A stretch of DNA of 43,386 nt from Lachnospiraceae bacterium. Lineage in GTDB: Bacteria; Bacillota; Clostridia; Lachnospirales; Lachnospiraceae. Below the pieces are notes generated by a model, which worked only from the letters and a program-made list of their open reading frames with translations, was not told the origin of the DNA and made no database searches. The position numbers and the translations under genes are program-made. Location: positions 1-43,386 of the forward strand of contig QXWV01000043.1 of assembly GCA_009911195.1 (NCBI GenBank), in the 5' to 3' direction. Position 1 is the stretch's first letter. Each line of letters starts with the position of its first letter. Below, piece after piece: positions 24,138-33,454 of this stretch.

Positions 24138-25127
24138 ATGGAAAGTACGATGACAAACCAAAAACCACCGCTCATTATTTTAACCGGCCCTACTGCAGTG
24201 GGTAAAACAGCATTGTCCATCCGATTGGCCAAAGCGGTAGGAGGGGAAATACTCTCCGCAGATTCCATGCAGGTATACCGTCACATGGATATTGGAAGTG
24301 CCAAAATACGCCCGGAGGAAATGGAAGGAATCCCCCACCATCTTATTGATGTCTTGGAACCGCAGGAAGACTTCAACGTAGTCCTTTTCCAGAAAATGGC
24401 AAAAAAGGCCATGGAAGGCATTTATGAACGGGGAAATATCCCCATAATAACAGGCGGGACCGGCTTTTATATCCAGGCGGTTTTATACGATATCGACTTC
24501 ACCGAAAGTGAAGAAAACACCAGCTACCGCAAGGAACTGGAACGGCTGGCCGAAGAAAAAGGCAATGCTTATCTCCATGGCATGCTGAAGGAAGCGGACC
24601 CGGAATCGGCAAAAGCCATCCATGAAAACAACAGGAAACGTGTCATCCGCGCACTGGAATTCCATATGATGACAGGAAGGAAAATATCGGAGCATAACGA
24701 AAACGAAAGAAAAAAGGAAACGGCCTATAATGCAGCCTATTTTGTACTCACCGATGACAGGGATATTTTATACCAAAATATTGATGTACGGGTGGAGCAA
24801 ATGATAGAAGCAGGTCTGGTAGAGGAAGTAAACCGTTTACGGAATATGGGATGCACCAAGGATATGGTATCCATGCAGGGGCTTGGATATAAGGAAATAT
24901 TAAGCTACCTGGAAGGGGAAATTTCCCTGGAAAGGGCTATATACCTGATTAAGCGGGATACCCGCCATTTTGCCAAAAGACAGCTAACATGGTTTCGGCG
25001 GGAACGGGATGTGATATGGGTGTCTAAAAATCAATTGAGAAGCTGTGGTGAATCCTGCGAAGATTATCTCTTGAAGAATTTACCCCCAAATATATATACA
25101 GAAACGAGGAATGCAAAATGGACATGA
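24138..25127 (+). CDS. miaA: tRNA dimethylallyltransferase MiaA
   Basis: A 329-residue enzyme that isopentenylates A37, making the i6A substrate of MiaB encoded upstream. P-loop GPTAVGKT (about 15-22), DSMQVYRHMDIGSAK, GGTGFYIQAVLYD and the C-terminal KRDTRHFAKRQLTWFRR are all present. An alternative start four codons in (24150) is possible. The 3' end overlaps the next gene by ten bases. In many Clostridia hfq follows miaA; here it does not. Confidence 0.96.
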   Translation: MESTMTNQKPPLIILTGPTAVGKTALSIRLAKAVGGEILSADSMQVYRHMDIGSAKIRPEEMEGIPHHLIDVLEPQEDFNVVLFQKMAKKAMEGIYERGNIPIITGGTGFYIQAVLYDIDFTESEENTSYRKELERLAEEKGNAYLHGMLKEADPESAKAIHENNRKRVIRALEFHMMTGRKISEHNENERKKETAYNAAYFVLTDDRDILYQNIDVRVEQMIEAGLVEEVNRLRNMGCTKDMVSMQGLGYKEILSYLEGEISLERAIYLIKRDTRHFAKRQLTWFRRERDVIWVSKNQLRSCGESCEDYLLKNLPPNIYTETRNAKWT

Positions 25128-26497
25128 ATATAAAGGACATAAGGAAACCCGATGGCCCACAAGCCCACACGCTAAAGCCAAATCCGGCATCTTCCCCAGC
25201 CGAAACAGAAGGGCTATACACCTCCTTGGCCATTTCACCGCAAGTACTTGCCTATGGGGAGCAAATCATTGAGGGCCTCAAGGACCGCTTTGGTCAAATC
25301 GAGCGCACTGCGGAATATAACCAGTTGAAAGTAATCAAAGCCATGCAGGAGTCCAAAGTAAGTGAAGCTTGCCTGCTTGGAACTACCGGCTATGGATACA
25401 ACGATTTGGGGAGGGATACCCTGGAAGAAGTTTATGCGAAGATTTTCCACACGGAAGATGCCCTGGTACGTCCGCAGATTACATGTGGAACCCATGCGCT
25501 GGCATTGGCGCTGATGAGCAACTTAAGGCCAGGGGATGAATTGCTCTCCCCAGTGGGGAAGCCCTACGATACGTTGGAAGAAGTTATTGGTATCCGGCCT
25601 TCCAGAGGGTCCCTGGCGGAATACGGCATTACATACCGGCAGATAGATTTGTTGCCGGATGGCTGCTTTGATTATGAAAATATCAGAAAAGCGCTGAATG
25701 GAAAAACAAGGATTGTAACTATCCAGCGTTCTAAAGGATATCAGACGAGGCCCACTCTTTCCGTAGAAAAAATAGGGGAACTGATTTCCTTTATTAAAGA
25801 AATCAAACCGGATGTAATTTGTATGGTGGATAACTGCTATGGGGAATTCGTGGAAATAATGGAGCCTTCCGATGTAGGGGCTGATATGGTGGTGGGTTCT
25901 TTGATAAAAAATCCAGGCGGAGGACTTGCCCCCACCGGCGGGTATATCGCAGGCAGGAAAGACTGTATCGAAAATGCGGCCTGTAGGCTGACTTCTCCCG
26001 GACTGGCAAAGGAAGTGGGGGCTTCCCTGGGAATCTTAAGCTCCTTTTACCAAGGGCTTTTTCTAGCGCCCACAGTGACTGCAGGGGCATTAAAAGGTGC
26101 CATTTTTGCTGCTAACTGCTATGAAAAGTTGGGTTTTTGCGTGATACCCAACGGAAAAGAAGAAAGGCATGATATAATCCAGGCGGTAACCCTCGGCTCG
26201 CCGGAGGGCGTCATCGCCTTTTGCAAGGGAATCCAGGCAGCCGCGCCGGTGGACAGCTTTGTAACCCCTGAACCCTGGGATATGCCCGGATATGACAGCC
26301 AGGTGATTATGGCAGCCGGAGCATTTGTGTCCGGCTCATCCATAGAACTTTCTGCGGATGGCCCTATCAAACCGCCCTATGCGGTATACTTTCAAGGCGG
26401 GCTTACCTGGTTTCATGCCAAATTTGGTATTATGAAATCCATACAGCAGCTTTTAGATGACCATGTCATATCGTCTGACAGGTTAAAAATTGTCTGA
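25118..26497 (+). CDS. Methionine gamma-lyase family / aluminium-resistance PLP protein (YnbB-like)
   Basis: A 459-residue PLP-dependent enzyme of the group annotated both as 'aluminium resistance protein' and as methionine gamma-lyase family, and known as YnbB in Bacillus. It has the Cys/Met-metabolism fold: GTTGYGYNDLGRD, THALALALMSNLRPGDELL, the internal aldimine lysine in GSLIKNPGGG (about K263) and TGGYIAGRKD. The real substrate is not established for this subgroup. It overlaps miaA by ten bases, so it is in the mutSL-miaA unit. This gene order is conserved across Firmicutes, usually with glnR or lexA nearby; neither is seen here. Confidence 0.9.
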   Translation: MDMNIKDIRKPDGPQAHTLKPNPASSPAETEGLYTSLAISPQVLAYGEQIIEGLKDRFGQIERTAEYNQLKVIKAMQESKVSEACLLGTTGYGYNDLGRDTLEEVYAKIFHTEDALVRPQITCGTHALALALMSNLRPGDELLSPVGKPYDTLEEVIGIRPSRGSLAEYGITYRQIDLLPDGCFDYENIRKALNGKTRIVTIQRSKGYQTRPTLSVEKIGELISFIKEIKPDVICMVDNCYGEFVEIMEPSDVGADMVVGSLIKNPGGGLAPTGGYIAGRKDCIENAACRLTSPGLAKEVGASLGILSSFYQGLFLAPTVTAGALKGAIFAANCYEKLGFCVIPNGKEERHDIIQAVTLGSPEGVIAFCKGIQAAAPVDSFVTPEPWDMPGYDSQVIMAAGAFVSGSSIELSADGPIKPPYAVYFQGGLTWFHAKFGIMKSIQQLLDDHVISSDRLKIV

Positions 26498-26573
26498 AAA
26501 TGGGATAATATATACTTTTTACAAGAAAAGTTTGGAAAAAATTAATGGAAATTTATGTACATAAAATGCAATG

Positions 26574-26582
26574 TGTGATAAT
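26574..26582 (+). promoter_or_regulatory. Possible extended -10 promoter for radC-mreB
   Basis: TGT followed by GATAAT (26577-26582) in an AT-rich gap of 158 bases. No good -35 sits at the right distance, so the call is weak. The gap otherwise holds no gene or hairpin that I can support. Confidence 0.3.
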
Positions 26583-26655
26583 ATGAATATTAGCTATGCT
26601 AGTATTGGTATGAAAACTTTCCCTTGCCCGGAGAAGCAAGCAGGAAAGGTAAAAA

Positions 26656-27345
26656 ATGAATAAAGAAGGCTATACGGCAGAAAATGATATGCCATATGAG
26701 AAATTTTTGCGCTTAGGCTCTTCGGCATTGACAGAAGCGGAACTTCTTGCCATTATTATACGGACAGGTACAAAAGATTTGAAGCCGGTGGAAATAGGGC
26801 ATAAAATATTATCCCTTCCGTCTGTAAAGTCCTATGGATTAAGCGGCCTATACCATGTCACTCTTAAAGAACTTATGGGAATCAAGGGGATTGGACAGGT
26901 AAAAGCGGTAAAACTGAAATGCCTTGCCGAGCTGTCCATGCGGATGGCAATGGCCGCTGCAAAAAAAGAACTGCGGTTTTTAAATCCCGCCTCTGTAGCG
27001 AACTATTACATGGAGAAACTGCGCCATGAAAAAAAAGAACGGGTAATGCTTCTTTTGCTGGATAATAAAGAACAGCTTCTTGGGGAAGAACTTTTATCGA
27101 TAGGTACTGTCAGTTTATCCCTGCTTTCGCCAAGGGAAGTATTTGTCACAGCGCTTAAGAAAGAAGCAGTACACATCATGCTTCTGCACAATCATCCCAG
27201 CGGGGACCCTGTTCCCAGCAGCGAAGATATACGCGTGACGGAAGAAATTAAAGAAATAGGCGGTATGATGGATATCCCGTTGATTGACCATATTATTATC
27301 GGGGATAACAAATATATGAGCTTCAGGGAAGCCGGGTTACTATAG
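26656..27345 (+). CDS. radC: RadC-family JAB/MPN domain protein
   Basis: A 229-residue RadC protein. The N-terminal UPF0758 helical region contains a helix-hairpin-helix GIKGIGQVKAVKL (about 75-88). The C-terminal JAMM-type domain has LLHNHPSGDPVPSSED (about 175-190), with both His and the Asp of the metal site intact. Its role in DNA repair is disputed; the fold suggests a metal-dependent hydrolase. It stands directly upstream of mreB (16 bases), the standard radC-mreBCD order of Firmicutes. The start has GGAAAGG about seven bases upstream. Confidence 0.94.
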   Translation: MNKEGYTAENDMPYEKFLRLGSSALTEAELLAIIIRTGTKDLKPVEIGHKILSLPSVKSYGLSGLYHVTLKELMGIKGIGQVKAVKLKCLAELSMRMAMAAAKKELRFLNPASVANYYMEKLRHEKKERVMLLLLDNKEQLLGEELLSIGTVSLSLLSPREVFVTALKKEAVHIMLLHNHPSGDPVPSSEDIRVTEEIKEIGGMMDIPLIDHIIIGDNKYMSFREAGLL

Positions 27346-27361
27346 AAAGGGGTTTATCACT

Positions 27362-28372
27362 TTGGGAAACAATGCATTTGGTATTGATTTAGGGACAAGC
27401 AATATTAAAATTTATAACAGGAATGATGACAGCGTAACGATTGAAAAAAATATGATTGCCATAGAAAATAAAGATACGTTGTTCGCTTATGGCAATTCAG
27501 CTTTTGAGATGTATGAGAAAGCTCCGGGAACCATTCATATTTCCTATCCTTTGAGCAATGGTGTAATTGCGGATATGAAACATATGGAGACATTAATCAA
27601 ATATTTTATCGGCGATTTATGCAGGCATAATATTAAGCCGGCCGACTATTATATTGCAGTTCCTACAGATGTCACCGATGTGGAGAGGAGAGCCTTTTAT
27701 AATCTCCTTAAGGATGCCAACGTAAAAGCCAGGTCAGTGATGGTGGTGGAAAAAGCAGTGGCTGACGGCCTGGGTATGGATATTGATGTGAAGAATTCCC
27801 AAGGGGTACTGGTAGTGGATGTTGGTTATGACACCACAGAGATTTCCATCCTTTCTTTGGGAGGCATTGTTTTAAGCAGATTGATTAAAGTAGGCGGACA
27901 GAAATTTGACGATGCTATCCGTTCCGCTATCCGCAGGGAATTCAGCTTGATTGTAGGCGGCAAAACAGCGGAAAATGTAAAAATATCCCTGAAGGATTTG
28001 GAGAAAGCAGAAAAGGCGGCAGTAGTTTACGGAAGGGATATTGTAACCGGGCTGCCAGTGGAAAGGGAAATACCTACAGCTCTTGTGGATGATTCCCTGA
28101 CAGAGCATTTTAATACAATTATTGATAATGTTAAGGTAATTCTGGAACGGACTCCCCCGGAACTGGCGGCGGACATTTACAGGCATGGCGTATATCTTAC
28201 CGGAGGGGCATCCCAGGTAAACCATTTGTCTGAACTGTTAAGCGGCGGTACAGGGCTAAAGGTTCAAGTTTCGGAAAATCCCATGAGCAGCGTTGCATTG
28301 GGGCTGGCAAAAATCATCAAAGAGGATAACTATAAAACGGTAGCGTCTGTGATTGAAGGAACAGGTAAATGA
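27362..28372 (+). CDS. mreB: MreB-family actin-like cell shape protein
   Basis: A 336-residue bacterial actin that organises lateral wall synthesis. Phosphate-1 loop FGIDLGTSNIKIY, the signature VVEKAVADGLG, SLGGIVLSRLIKVGGQKFD and ERTPPELAADI ... LTGGAS identify MreB. Two nucleotide-contact motifs deviate from the consensus. Phosphate-2 is VDVGYDTTE instead of DxGGGTT, and the adenosine motif is TGGAS instead of TGGGA. The start is TTG 27362 with AAAGGGG upstream; no ATG with the conserved N-terminus exists. The stop overlaps mreC (ATGA). Since no second mreB is in the window, I infer that this serves as the shape-determining copy. Confidence 0.9.
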   Translation: MGNNAFGIDLGTSNIKIYNRNDDSVTIEKNMIAIENKDTLFAYGNSAFEMYEKAPGTIHISYPLSNGVIADMKHMETLIKYFIGDLCRHNIKPADYYIAVPTDVTDVERRAFYNLLKDANVKARSVMVVEKAVADGLGMDIDVKNSQGVLVVDVGYDTTEISILSLGGIVLSRLIKVGGQKFDDAIRSAIRREFSLIVGGKTAENVKISLKDLEKAEKAAVVYGRDIVTGLPVEREIPTALVDDSLTEHFNTIIDNVKVILERTPPELAADIYRHGVYLTGGASQVNHLSELLSGGTGLKVQVSENPMSSVALGLAKIIKEDNYKTVASVIEGTGK

Positions 28373-29241
28373 GTCCAATAGTAAAAAGAAAAGGAGAAAA
28401 GTTTACGTTACCCAGTAAATATCTCCTTTTTATTTTAACAATAATATGTGCAGGTACAATTATCCTCACATTCAATACAAATATTTTCAGCGGGTCTTTG
28501 AATACGGCAGTGGGCTACGTGGTCATACCTTTCCAGAATGGAATAAGTTCCGTAGGGGGATGGCTGTCCAACCGTTCAGAGGAACTGGTGCAGATTAGGT
28601 CTTTGCTTGCGGAGAACGAATCGTTAAAAGCCCAGATTGATGAGCTTACCATAGAAAATACGATTTTACAGCAAGACCGTTATGAATTGACAAATTTAAG
28701 GGAATTATATCAGTTGGATTCCCAATATGAAGGCTATGAGAAAATAGGGGCACGGATTATCGCAAAGGATACCGGGAACTGGTTTCATTCCTTTGTCATT
28801 GACAAGGGGGAGGAAGACGGCGTGTCCATAGATATGAATGTCATTGCCGGTAGCGGGCTGGTAGGACGGGTGACGGATACCGGGCCTAACTGGGCAAAAG
28901 TAACAGCCATTATTGCGGATAATTCTAACGTAAGTGGCAAAGTGCTGGCCACTTCCGATTATCTTCTCGTGTCTGGGGATTTGGAGCTTTACGGAAGTGG
29001 GGTCATCCGCTTTGAAAAATTGGTGGACAGCGCGGATAAAGTGGCGGAAGGGGATAAAATTGTAACGTCTAATATCAGCGACAAATATCTTCCCAATATA
29101 CTAATTGGCTATATCAGCACTTTGAATGTGGATGCAAATAATATTACGAAGTCGGGCCAGCTTACCCCGGCAGTAGATTTTGAACATCTGGAAGAAGTCC
29201 TTGTCATTCTGCAGTTGAAGCAGTCGATGGAAGAAAAATGA
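28369..29241 (+). CDS. mreC: Rod shape-determining protein MreC
   Basis: A 290-residue membrane-anchored periplasmic-side protein linking MreB to PBP2 and RodA. One transmembrane helix (about 17-36: KYLLFILTIICAGTIILTF) is followed by a coiled coil (about 68-105, ENESLKAQIDELTIENTILQ) and two beta-barrel domains with the conserved GLVGRV and GDKIVTSN-type motifs. It overlaps mreB by four bases and is followed by mreD after 59 bases. Length and order are normal. Confidence 0.93.
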   Translation: MSPIVKRKGEKFTLPSKYLLFILTIICAGTIILTFNTNIFSGSLNTAVGYVVIPFQNGISSVGGWLSNRSEELVQIRSLLAENESLKAQIDELTIENTILQQDRYELTNLRELYQLDSQYEGYEKIGARIIAKDTGNWFHSFVIDKGEEDGVSIDMNVIAGSGLVGRVTDTGPNWAKVTAIIADNSNVSGKVLATSDYLLVSGDLELYGSGVIRFEKLVDSADKVAEGDKIVTSNISDKYLPNILIGYISTLNVDANNITKSGQLTPAVDFEHLEEVLVILQLKQSMEEK

Positions 29242-29300
29242 TGCTTGCCTGTTTGGCCAAAGGCTGAGTGGTTGTAAAGTCTATGAAAGGAGGGAGAATA

Positions 29301-29819
29301 TTGAAAAGAATAACAGTAGTGGGCTTGCTTATTTTTATCTGCTTCCTGCTTCAAAGCACAGTATTCCACTCCTTTTCCTTTGGAGGCATTGTACCGAACC
29401 TGATGATTATACTAACGGCCTCCTTCGGCTTCATGAGAGGAGAAAAAAGCGGTCTGCTGATTGGTTTTTTCAGCGGACTTTTCATTGATATTTTTTTCGG
29501 GGAGGTCTTAGGTTTTTACGCTTTGATTTATATGTATATAGGTTATACAAATGGTAAGTTTAACCGTATATTTTATCCGGAGGATGTGAAATTACCTATG
29601 GCGCTTATCATTGTCAGCGATTTATTTTACGGTTTTATCTGTTATGTGCTGCTGTTTTTAATGAGGACGAAATTCAATATAGGGTATTATTTTGTCCACA
29701 TTATCCTTCCTGAAATCGTTTATACCACGTTTATAACTATTATCCTTTACCCATTAATCCTTTGGATTAACAAGAGGTTGGAGGATAGCGAACAAAGGAG
29801 CGCAAAGAAGTTTGTTTAG
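29301..29819 (+). CDS. mreD: Rod shape-determining protein MreD
   Basis: A 172-residue integral membrane protein with about five hydrophobic helices, including VVGLLIFICFLLQSTV and PNLMIILTASFGF, and the MreD-type loop GFYALIYMYIGY. I put the start at TTG 29301 because AAAGGAGGG lies at 29286-29294; the frame opens upstream but ATG 29268 would read through the ribosome site. It overlaps the PBP2 gene by eight bases. It is part of the elongasome with MreC, PBP2 and RodA. Confidence 0.88.
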   Translation: MKRITVVGLLIFICFLLQSTVFHSFSFGGIVPNLMIILTASFGFMRGEKSGLLIGFFSGLFIDIFFGEVLGFYALIYMYIGYTNGKFNRIFYPEDVKLPMALIIVSDLFYGFICYVLLFLMRTKFNIGYYFVHIILPEIVYTTFITIILYPLILWINKRLEDSEQRSAKKFV

Positions 29820-32670
29820 ACAATTGAAAGAAAATTTCCTGAATATGGTGAATATACGTCTGATTGTCCTGACAGTTATTGCTATCGCATTAGGTGCGGC
29901 GATGATTTACCGTGTTTTTGACTTGCAGATAGCCAATGGAGAAAATTACCTGAATGATTTTCAGTTGAAGACAACAAAGGTCAGGTCTTTAGCCAGCACC
30001 AGAGGAAACATCTATGACAGGAATGGAAATATACTTGCTTATAATGAATTGGCCTACAATGTGACCATTGAAGATGTTTATGAATCCGGGCGAAATAAAA
30101 ATGCTAATTTGAATGCTACAATATACCGCCTGATTCAGATGATTGAGAAAAATGGTGACAGCAGTGTCAATGATTTTAATGTGATTCTTGATGATGACGG
30201 CCACTATGCTTTTGCTGTGGAGGACAGGCAGTTAAAACGTTTCCTGGCGGATGTTTACGGTTTTGCCACAATTGATGAGATGGAGTATAAATATGCCACA
30301 AAGACGGCCGAGGAAGTGGTTTATGACCTATGCGCCAGCGATAGGTTTGGAATTGGGAACTATGAGAACCCGGATGACAGGAAATCCTTTGTGCCGGGAA
30401 TGGGGTATACGAAAGAGGAAATATTGAAAATACTGGCTGTGCGTTATGCAATGAACGCTAACAGCTTTCAAAAGTATATTGCTACTACAGTAGCCTATAA
30501 TGTGAGCGAAGAGACCGTTGCGGTAGTGATGGAAAACAGTGACAGCCTGGATGGGGTTTCCGTTGCGGAGGATACGGTGCGCCGTTATGTGGACAGCGTG
30601 TATTTTTCCCAGGTGATTGGGTATACAGGGAAAATTTCCCAAGAAGAACTTACAACATTAAAAGAGAAAAACCCTAAATATGATTTAAATGACACAGTAG
30701 GGAAGTCGGGCATTGAACTGTCAATGGAAGCGCAGCTACAAGGTACAAAAGGGTCAGAAGATGTAGTTGTGGATAATGTGGGCAAGGTAATTGAAACGAG
30801 TAATCGGGTAGAGCCGGTAGCTGGCAACGATTTATATATTACTCTGGATAAAGACCTTCAGAAAACGGTATACAATATACTGGAAGCAAAGCTGGCCAGT
30901 ATATTGCTGGCGAAAATACGCAACATTAAAGAGTATACCCCTACGGAAAATTCAGGGGGGGATATACCGATTCCTATTGATGACGTTTATTTTGCCCTGT
31001 TCGATAACAATGTTATCAATACATCCCATTTTGCAGATATTTCTGCAGGGGAAAATGAGAAAGAGGTTTATGAAAGTTTCATAGCACGCAAAGAGGAGGT
31101 CATGGGAAGGCTTCGGGAAGAATTGACGGTAATAAAAACGCCTTATCAGGATTTGAGCATAGATTATCAGGTTTATGAGAGCTTTATTGCGTCCATGTTA
31201 TATTCCAATGGGATTATTATGGAAAGCCAGGTGGATACTTCCGATGACACATACATTGCATGGACAAACGAAGAAGTGATTAGCTTGCATGAATATTTGA
31301 ATTATGTTATATCCAAGAACTGGATTGATGTGACGAAACTGGATTTGGACAGCCAGTATTCGGATTCGGAAGAAATTTATGCACAGCTTTTGAACTATAT
31401 TTTTGAAAACATTGAAAATAGTACTAATTTTAATAAAAAAATATACAAATACATGATACGGGATAACATCATATCCGGAAGGCAGGTATGCAATATTCTG
31501 CTGGAACAGGATATTATCAATGTGGAAGAAGAGGAAATTAACCGGTTTGCGGCGGGCCTGGTTTCTCCTTATGAATTTATGCTGGAACGTATCCGTAATT
31601 TAGATATTACGCCGGCCCAGTTGGCTTTGGACCCCCATTCCGCATCCCTTGTTTTAACCGACGTGAACTCGGGGGAGGTGCTTGCCCTTGTTTCCTATCC
31701 AGGATATGATAATAACCGTATGGCTAATGGGGTGGATGCGGAATATTTTTCATCCCTCCTCAATGATTTGTCCACTCCTATGATTAATTATGCCACATAT
31801 CAGAAAACAGCGCCCGGCTCCACCTTTAAAATGGTATCCGCAACCGCTGGGCTGATGGAGGGAGTGATAGATACTTCTACCGCTGTGGTTTGTACAGGTA
31901 CGTTTGACAAAATTGAACAGCAGCCGCCCCACTGCTGGCGGAGGAGTGGGCATGGCTCCTTGAATGTGGTGGGGGGTATCCAGCATTCCTGCAATATCTT
32001 TTTCTATGAGGTTGGATACCGTCTAGGTACGGTAGGTGACCGGTATATCACGGATGTGGGTTTACGGCAGTTGGAAAAATATGCAGATATGTATGGCCTT
32101 ACCGAGACTTCGGGCATAGAAATCGAAGAGTCAGCACCTCAGCTTTCCGATATTGACCCAGTGCGTTCCGCTATTGGGCAAGGAACGAATAACTTCACCA
32201 CTGTAGGGCTTGCGCGATACATTACAACAGTAGCTAACAGCGGAACATGTTATAATTTAACATTATTGGACAAGCTGACGGACCACAACGGAACCCAGTT
32301 GGAAGACTATACAGCCGAGGTACGCAATACAATTACCATGGATGCGTCTTATTGGGATGCCATCCATACGGGCATGCGCAAGGTGATAGAAGGAAAAAGC
32401 TATTACCAGGACTTAAGCGTCCAGGTAGCCGGCAAAACGGGTACTGCCCAGGAAAGCAAAAGCCGGCCGAACCATGCCGTGTTCGTCTGCTATGCCCCAT
32501 ATGAGGACCCGGAAATAGCGATGGCGGTCAGGGTTGCCAACGGATATACATCCGACTATTCTGCCCAGATTGCCAAGGATGTGGTAAAATATTATTATAA
32601 TCTGGCGGATGAGGAAGAGATTGCCAATGAGGCAAAAAAACTTGCGGAAGGAAGCCTCAATGCAGATTAG
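29812..32670 (+). CDS. mrdA: Penicillin-binding protein 2 (elongasome transpeptidase) with large insert
   Basis: A 952-residue class B PBP, far longer than the usual 600-720. An N-terminal TM helix (about 17-38) and the dimerisation motif STRGNIYDRNGNILAYN lead into the pedestal. The transpeptidase begins with ITLDKDLQKTVYNILE (about 341-357). Then comes an insert of about 245 residues, acidic and mostly helical, before the next core strand SASLVLTDVNSGEVLALVSYPGYD (about 610). Active-site motifs are intact: STFK (about 669), SCN (about 725), KTGTAQ (about 873). Start TTG 29812 follows GGAG by 11 bases and overlaps mreD. It crosslinks lateral wall peptidoglycan with RodA, encoded after minE. 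Confidence 0.93.
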   Translation: MFRQLKENFLNMVNIRLIVLTVIAIALGAAMIYRVFDLQIANGENYLNDFQLKTTKVRSLASTRGNIYDRNGNILAYNELAYNVTIEDVYESGRNKNANLNATIYRLIQMIEKNGDSSVNDFNVILDDDGHYAFAVEDRQLKRFLADVYGFATIDEMEYKYATKTAEEVVYDLCASDRFGIGNYENPDDRKSFVPGMGYTKEEILKILAVRYAMNANSFQKYIATTVAYNVSEETVAVVMENSDSLDGVSVAEDTVRRYVDSVYFSQVIGYTGKISQEELTTLKEKNPKYDLNDTVGKSGIELSMEAQLQGTKGSEDVVVDNVGKVIETSNRVEPVAGNDLYITLDKDLQKTVYNILEAKLASILLAKIRNIKEYTPTENSGGDIPIPIDDVYFALFDNNVINTSHFADISAGENEKEVYESFIARKEEVMGRLREELTVIKTPYQDLSIDYQVYESFIASMLYSNGIIMESQVDTSDDTYIAWTNEEVISLHEYLNYVISKNWIDVTKLDLDSQYSDSEEIYAQLLNYIFENIENSTNFNKKIYKYMIRDNIISGRQVCNILLEQDIINVEEEEINRFAAGLVSPYEFMLERIRNLDITPAQLALDPHSASLVLTDVNSGEVLALVSYPGYDNNRMANGVDAEYFSSLLNDLSTPMINYATYQKTAPGSTFKMVSATAGLMEGVIDTSTAVVCTGTFDKIEQQPPHCWRRSGHGSLNVVGGIQHSCNIFFYEVGYRLGTVGDRYITDVGLRQLEKYADMYGLTETSGIEIEESAPQLSDIDPVRSAIGQGTNNFTTVGLARYITTVANSGTCYNLTLLDKLTDHNGTQLEDYTAEVRNTITMDASYWDAIHTGMRKVIEGKSYYQDLSVQVAGKTGTAQESKSRPNHAVFVCYAPYEDPEIAMAVRVANGYTSDYSAQIAKDVVKYYYNLADEEEIANEAKKLAEGSLNAD

Positions 32671-32710
32671 CAGGAAATAGGGCATTTCCAGAAAGGAGTA
32701 TGGTTTCATC

Positions 32711-32764
32711 ATGAGAAACGCGGTTATCATTAAAAGTTTTCAAAATGGGATTTCCGTATCTTGA
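32711..32764 (+). other. Frameshifted 5' end of minC
   Basis: ATG 32711, 12 bases after AAAGGAG (32692-32698), opens a frame reading MRNAVIIKSFQNGISVS and then TGA at 32762-32764. These 16 residues fit the MinC N-terminus (compare NVVIKG-type starts). They continue into the next ORF (LNEEIPFLELL) if one base is added near 32757-32760. So the true N-terminus is out of frame with the rest of minC. Confidence 0.75.
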
Positions 32765-33387
32765 ATGAAGAGATTCCATTCCTTGAGCTGTTGGATGAAG
32801 TGGTTTTTAAGTTCAGGGAATCGCGCAATTTTTTTAAAAATGCAAAGATGGCAATCTCCTTGGAAGGGAGAACCCTTAATGAGGAAGAAGAACGGATGGT
32901 GCTGAATGCCATCTGTGAAAATTCCGATTTACATATTGTGTGCCTGGTGGGAAAAGATGAAGAAAAAAACCAGAATTATTTAAAAGCGATACAACAACTG
33001 GAATACAGGAACAGCCAGGAAGACAATGATGGACACTTTTACCGGGGTACGCTCAAAGATGGGCAGATATTGGAAACGGAATCCAGCATTGTTGTGCTGG
33101 GGGATGTTTATCCCGGCAGTGCGATTATTTCAACGAAAGACATCGTGATACTGGGAGGGCTCTTTGGGAAAGCCTATGCCGGGGGAAACGGCAACGAAGG
33201 GCATTTTGTAGCAGCGCTTGAAATGGCACCGGAAAGGTTACAAATCGGTGATTTCAAATATAAAAGCGGCAAGCAGATGAAGTGGTCGATAAAACCAAAA
33301 GTACAGCCGAAAATAGCATACGTAAAAGATAATAAGGTCATAATGGAGCCTATTACCAAAGAATTACTAAGCGATTTGCCATTATAA
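32761..33387 (+). CDS. minC: Septum site-determining protein MinC (frameshifted near start)
   Basis: The 208-residue frame covers nearly all of MinC. The N-terminal domain runs FLELLDEVVFKFRESRNFFKNAKMAISLEGRTL. The C-terminal beta-helix is YRGTLKDGQILETESSIVVLGDVYPGSAIISTKDIVILGGLFGKAYAGG, with the GDVxPG and GLxGxAHAG-type turns that bind MinD and FtsZ. MinC inhibits Z-ring formation away from midcell. As sequenced, its first strand lies in another frame at 32711. Translation in this frame could only begin at TTG 32761, which has no ribosome site, so little MinC is expected unless the shift is a sequencing error. minD and minE follow intact. Confidence 0.85.
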   Translation: MNEEIPFLELLDEVVFKFRESRNFFKNAKMAISLEGRTLNEEEERMVLNAICENSDLHIVCLVGKDEEKNQNYLKAIQQLEYRNSQEDNDGHFYRGTLKDGQILETESSIVVLGDVYPGSAIISTKDIVILGGLFGKAYAGGNGNEGHFVAALEMAPERLQIGDFKYKSGKQMKWSIKPKVQPKIAYVKDNKVIMEPITKELLSDLPL

Positions 33388-33454
33388 AATGTTAATATTT
33401 TGCAATAAGCTTAGGGGACGAATCAACAACTGAATTCATATAGGAGGTTAAGTT

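Noticed and set aside
26518-26546. TTTACA-N17-ATTAAT as a radC promoter
   Set aside because: The -10 match is poor, and the extended -10 at 26574-26582 is slightly better; neither is strong.
32756-32764. Programmed -1 frameshift in minC
   Set aside because: No slippery heptamer of the X-XXY-YYZ type is present at the junction, and no family precedent is known to me.
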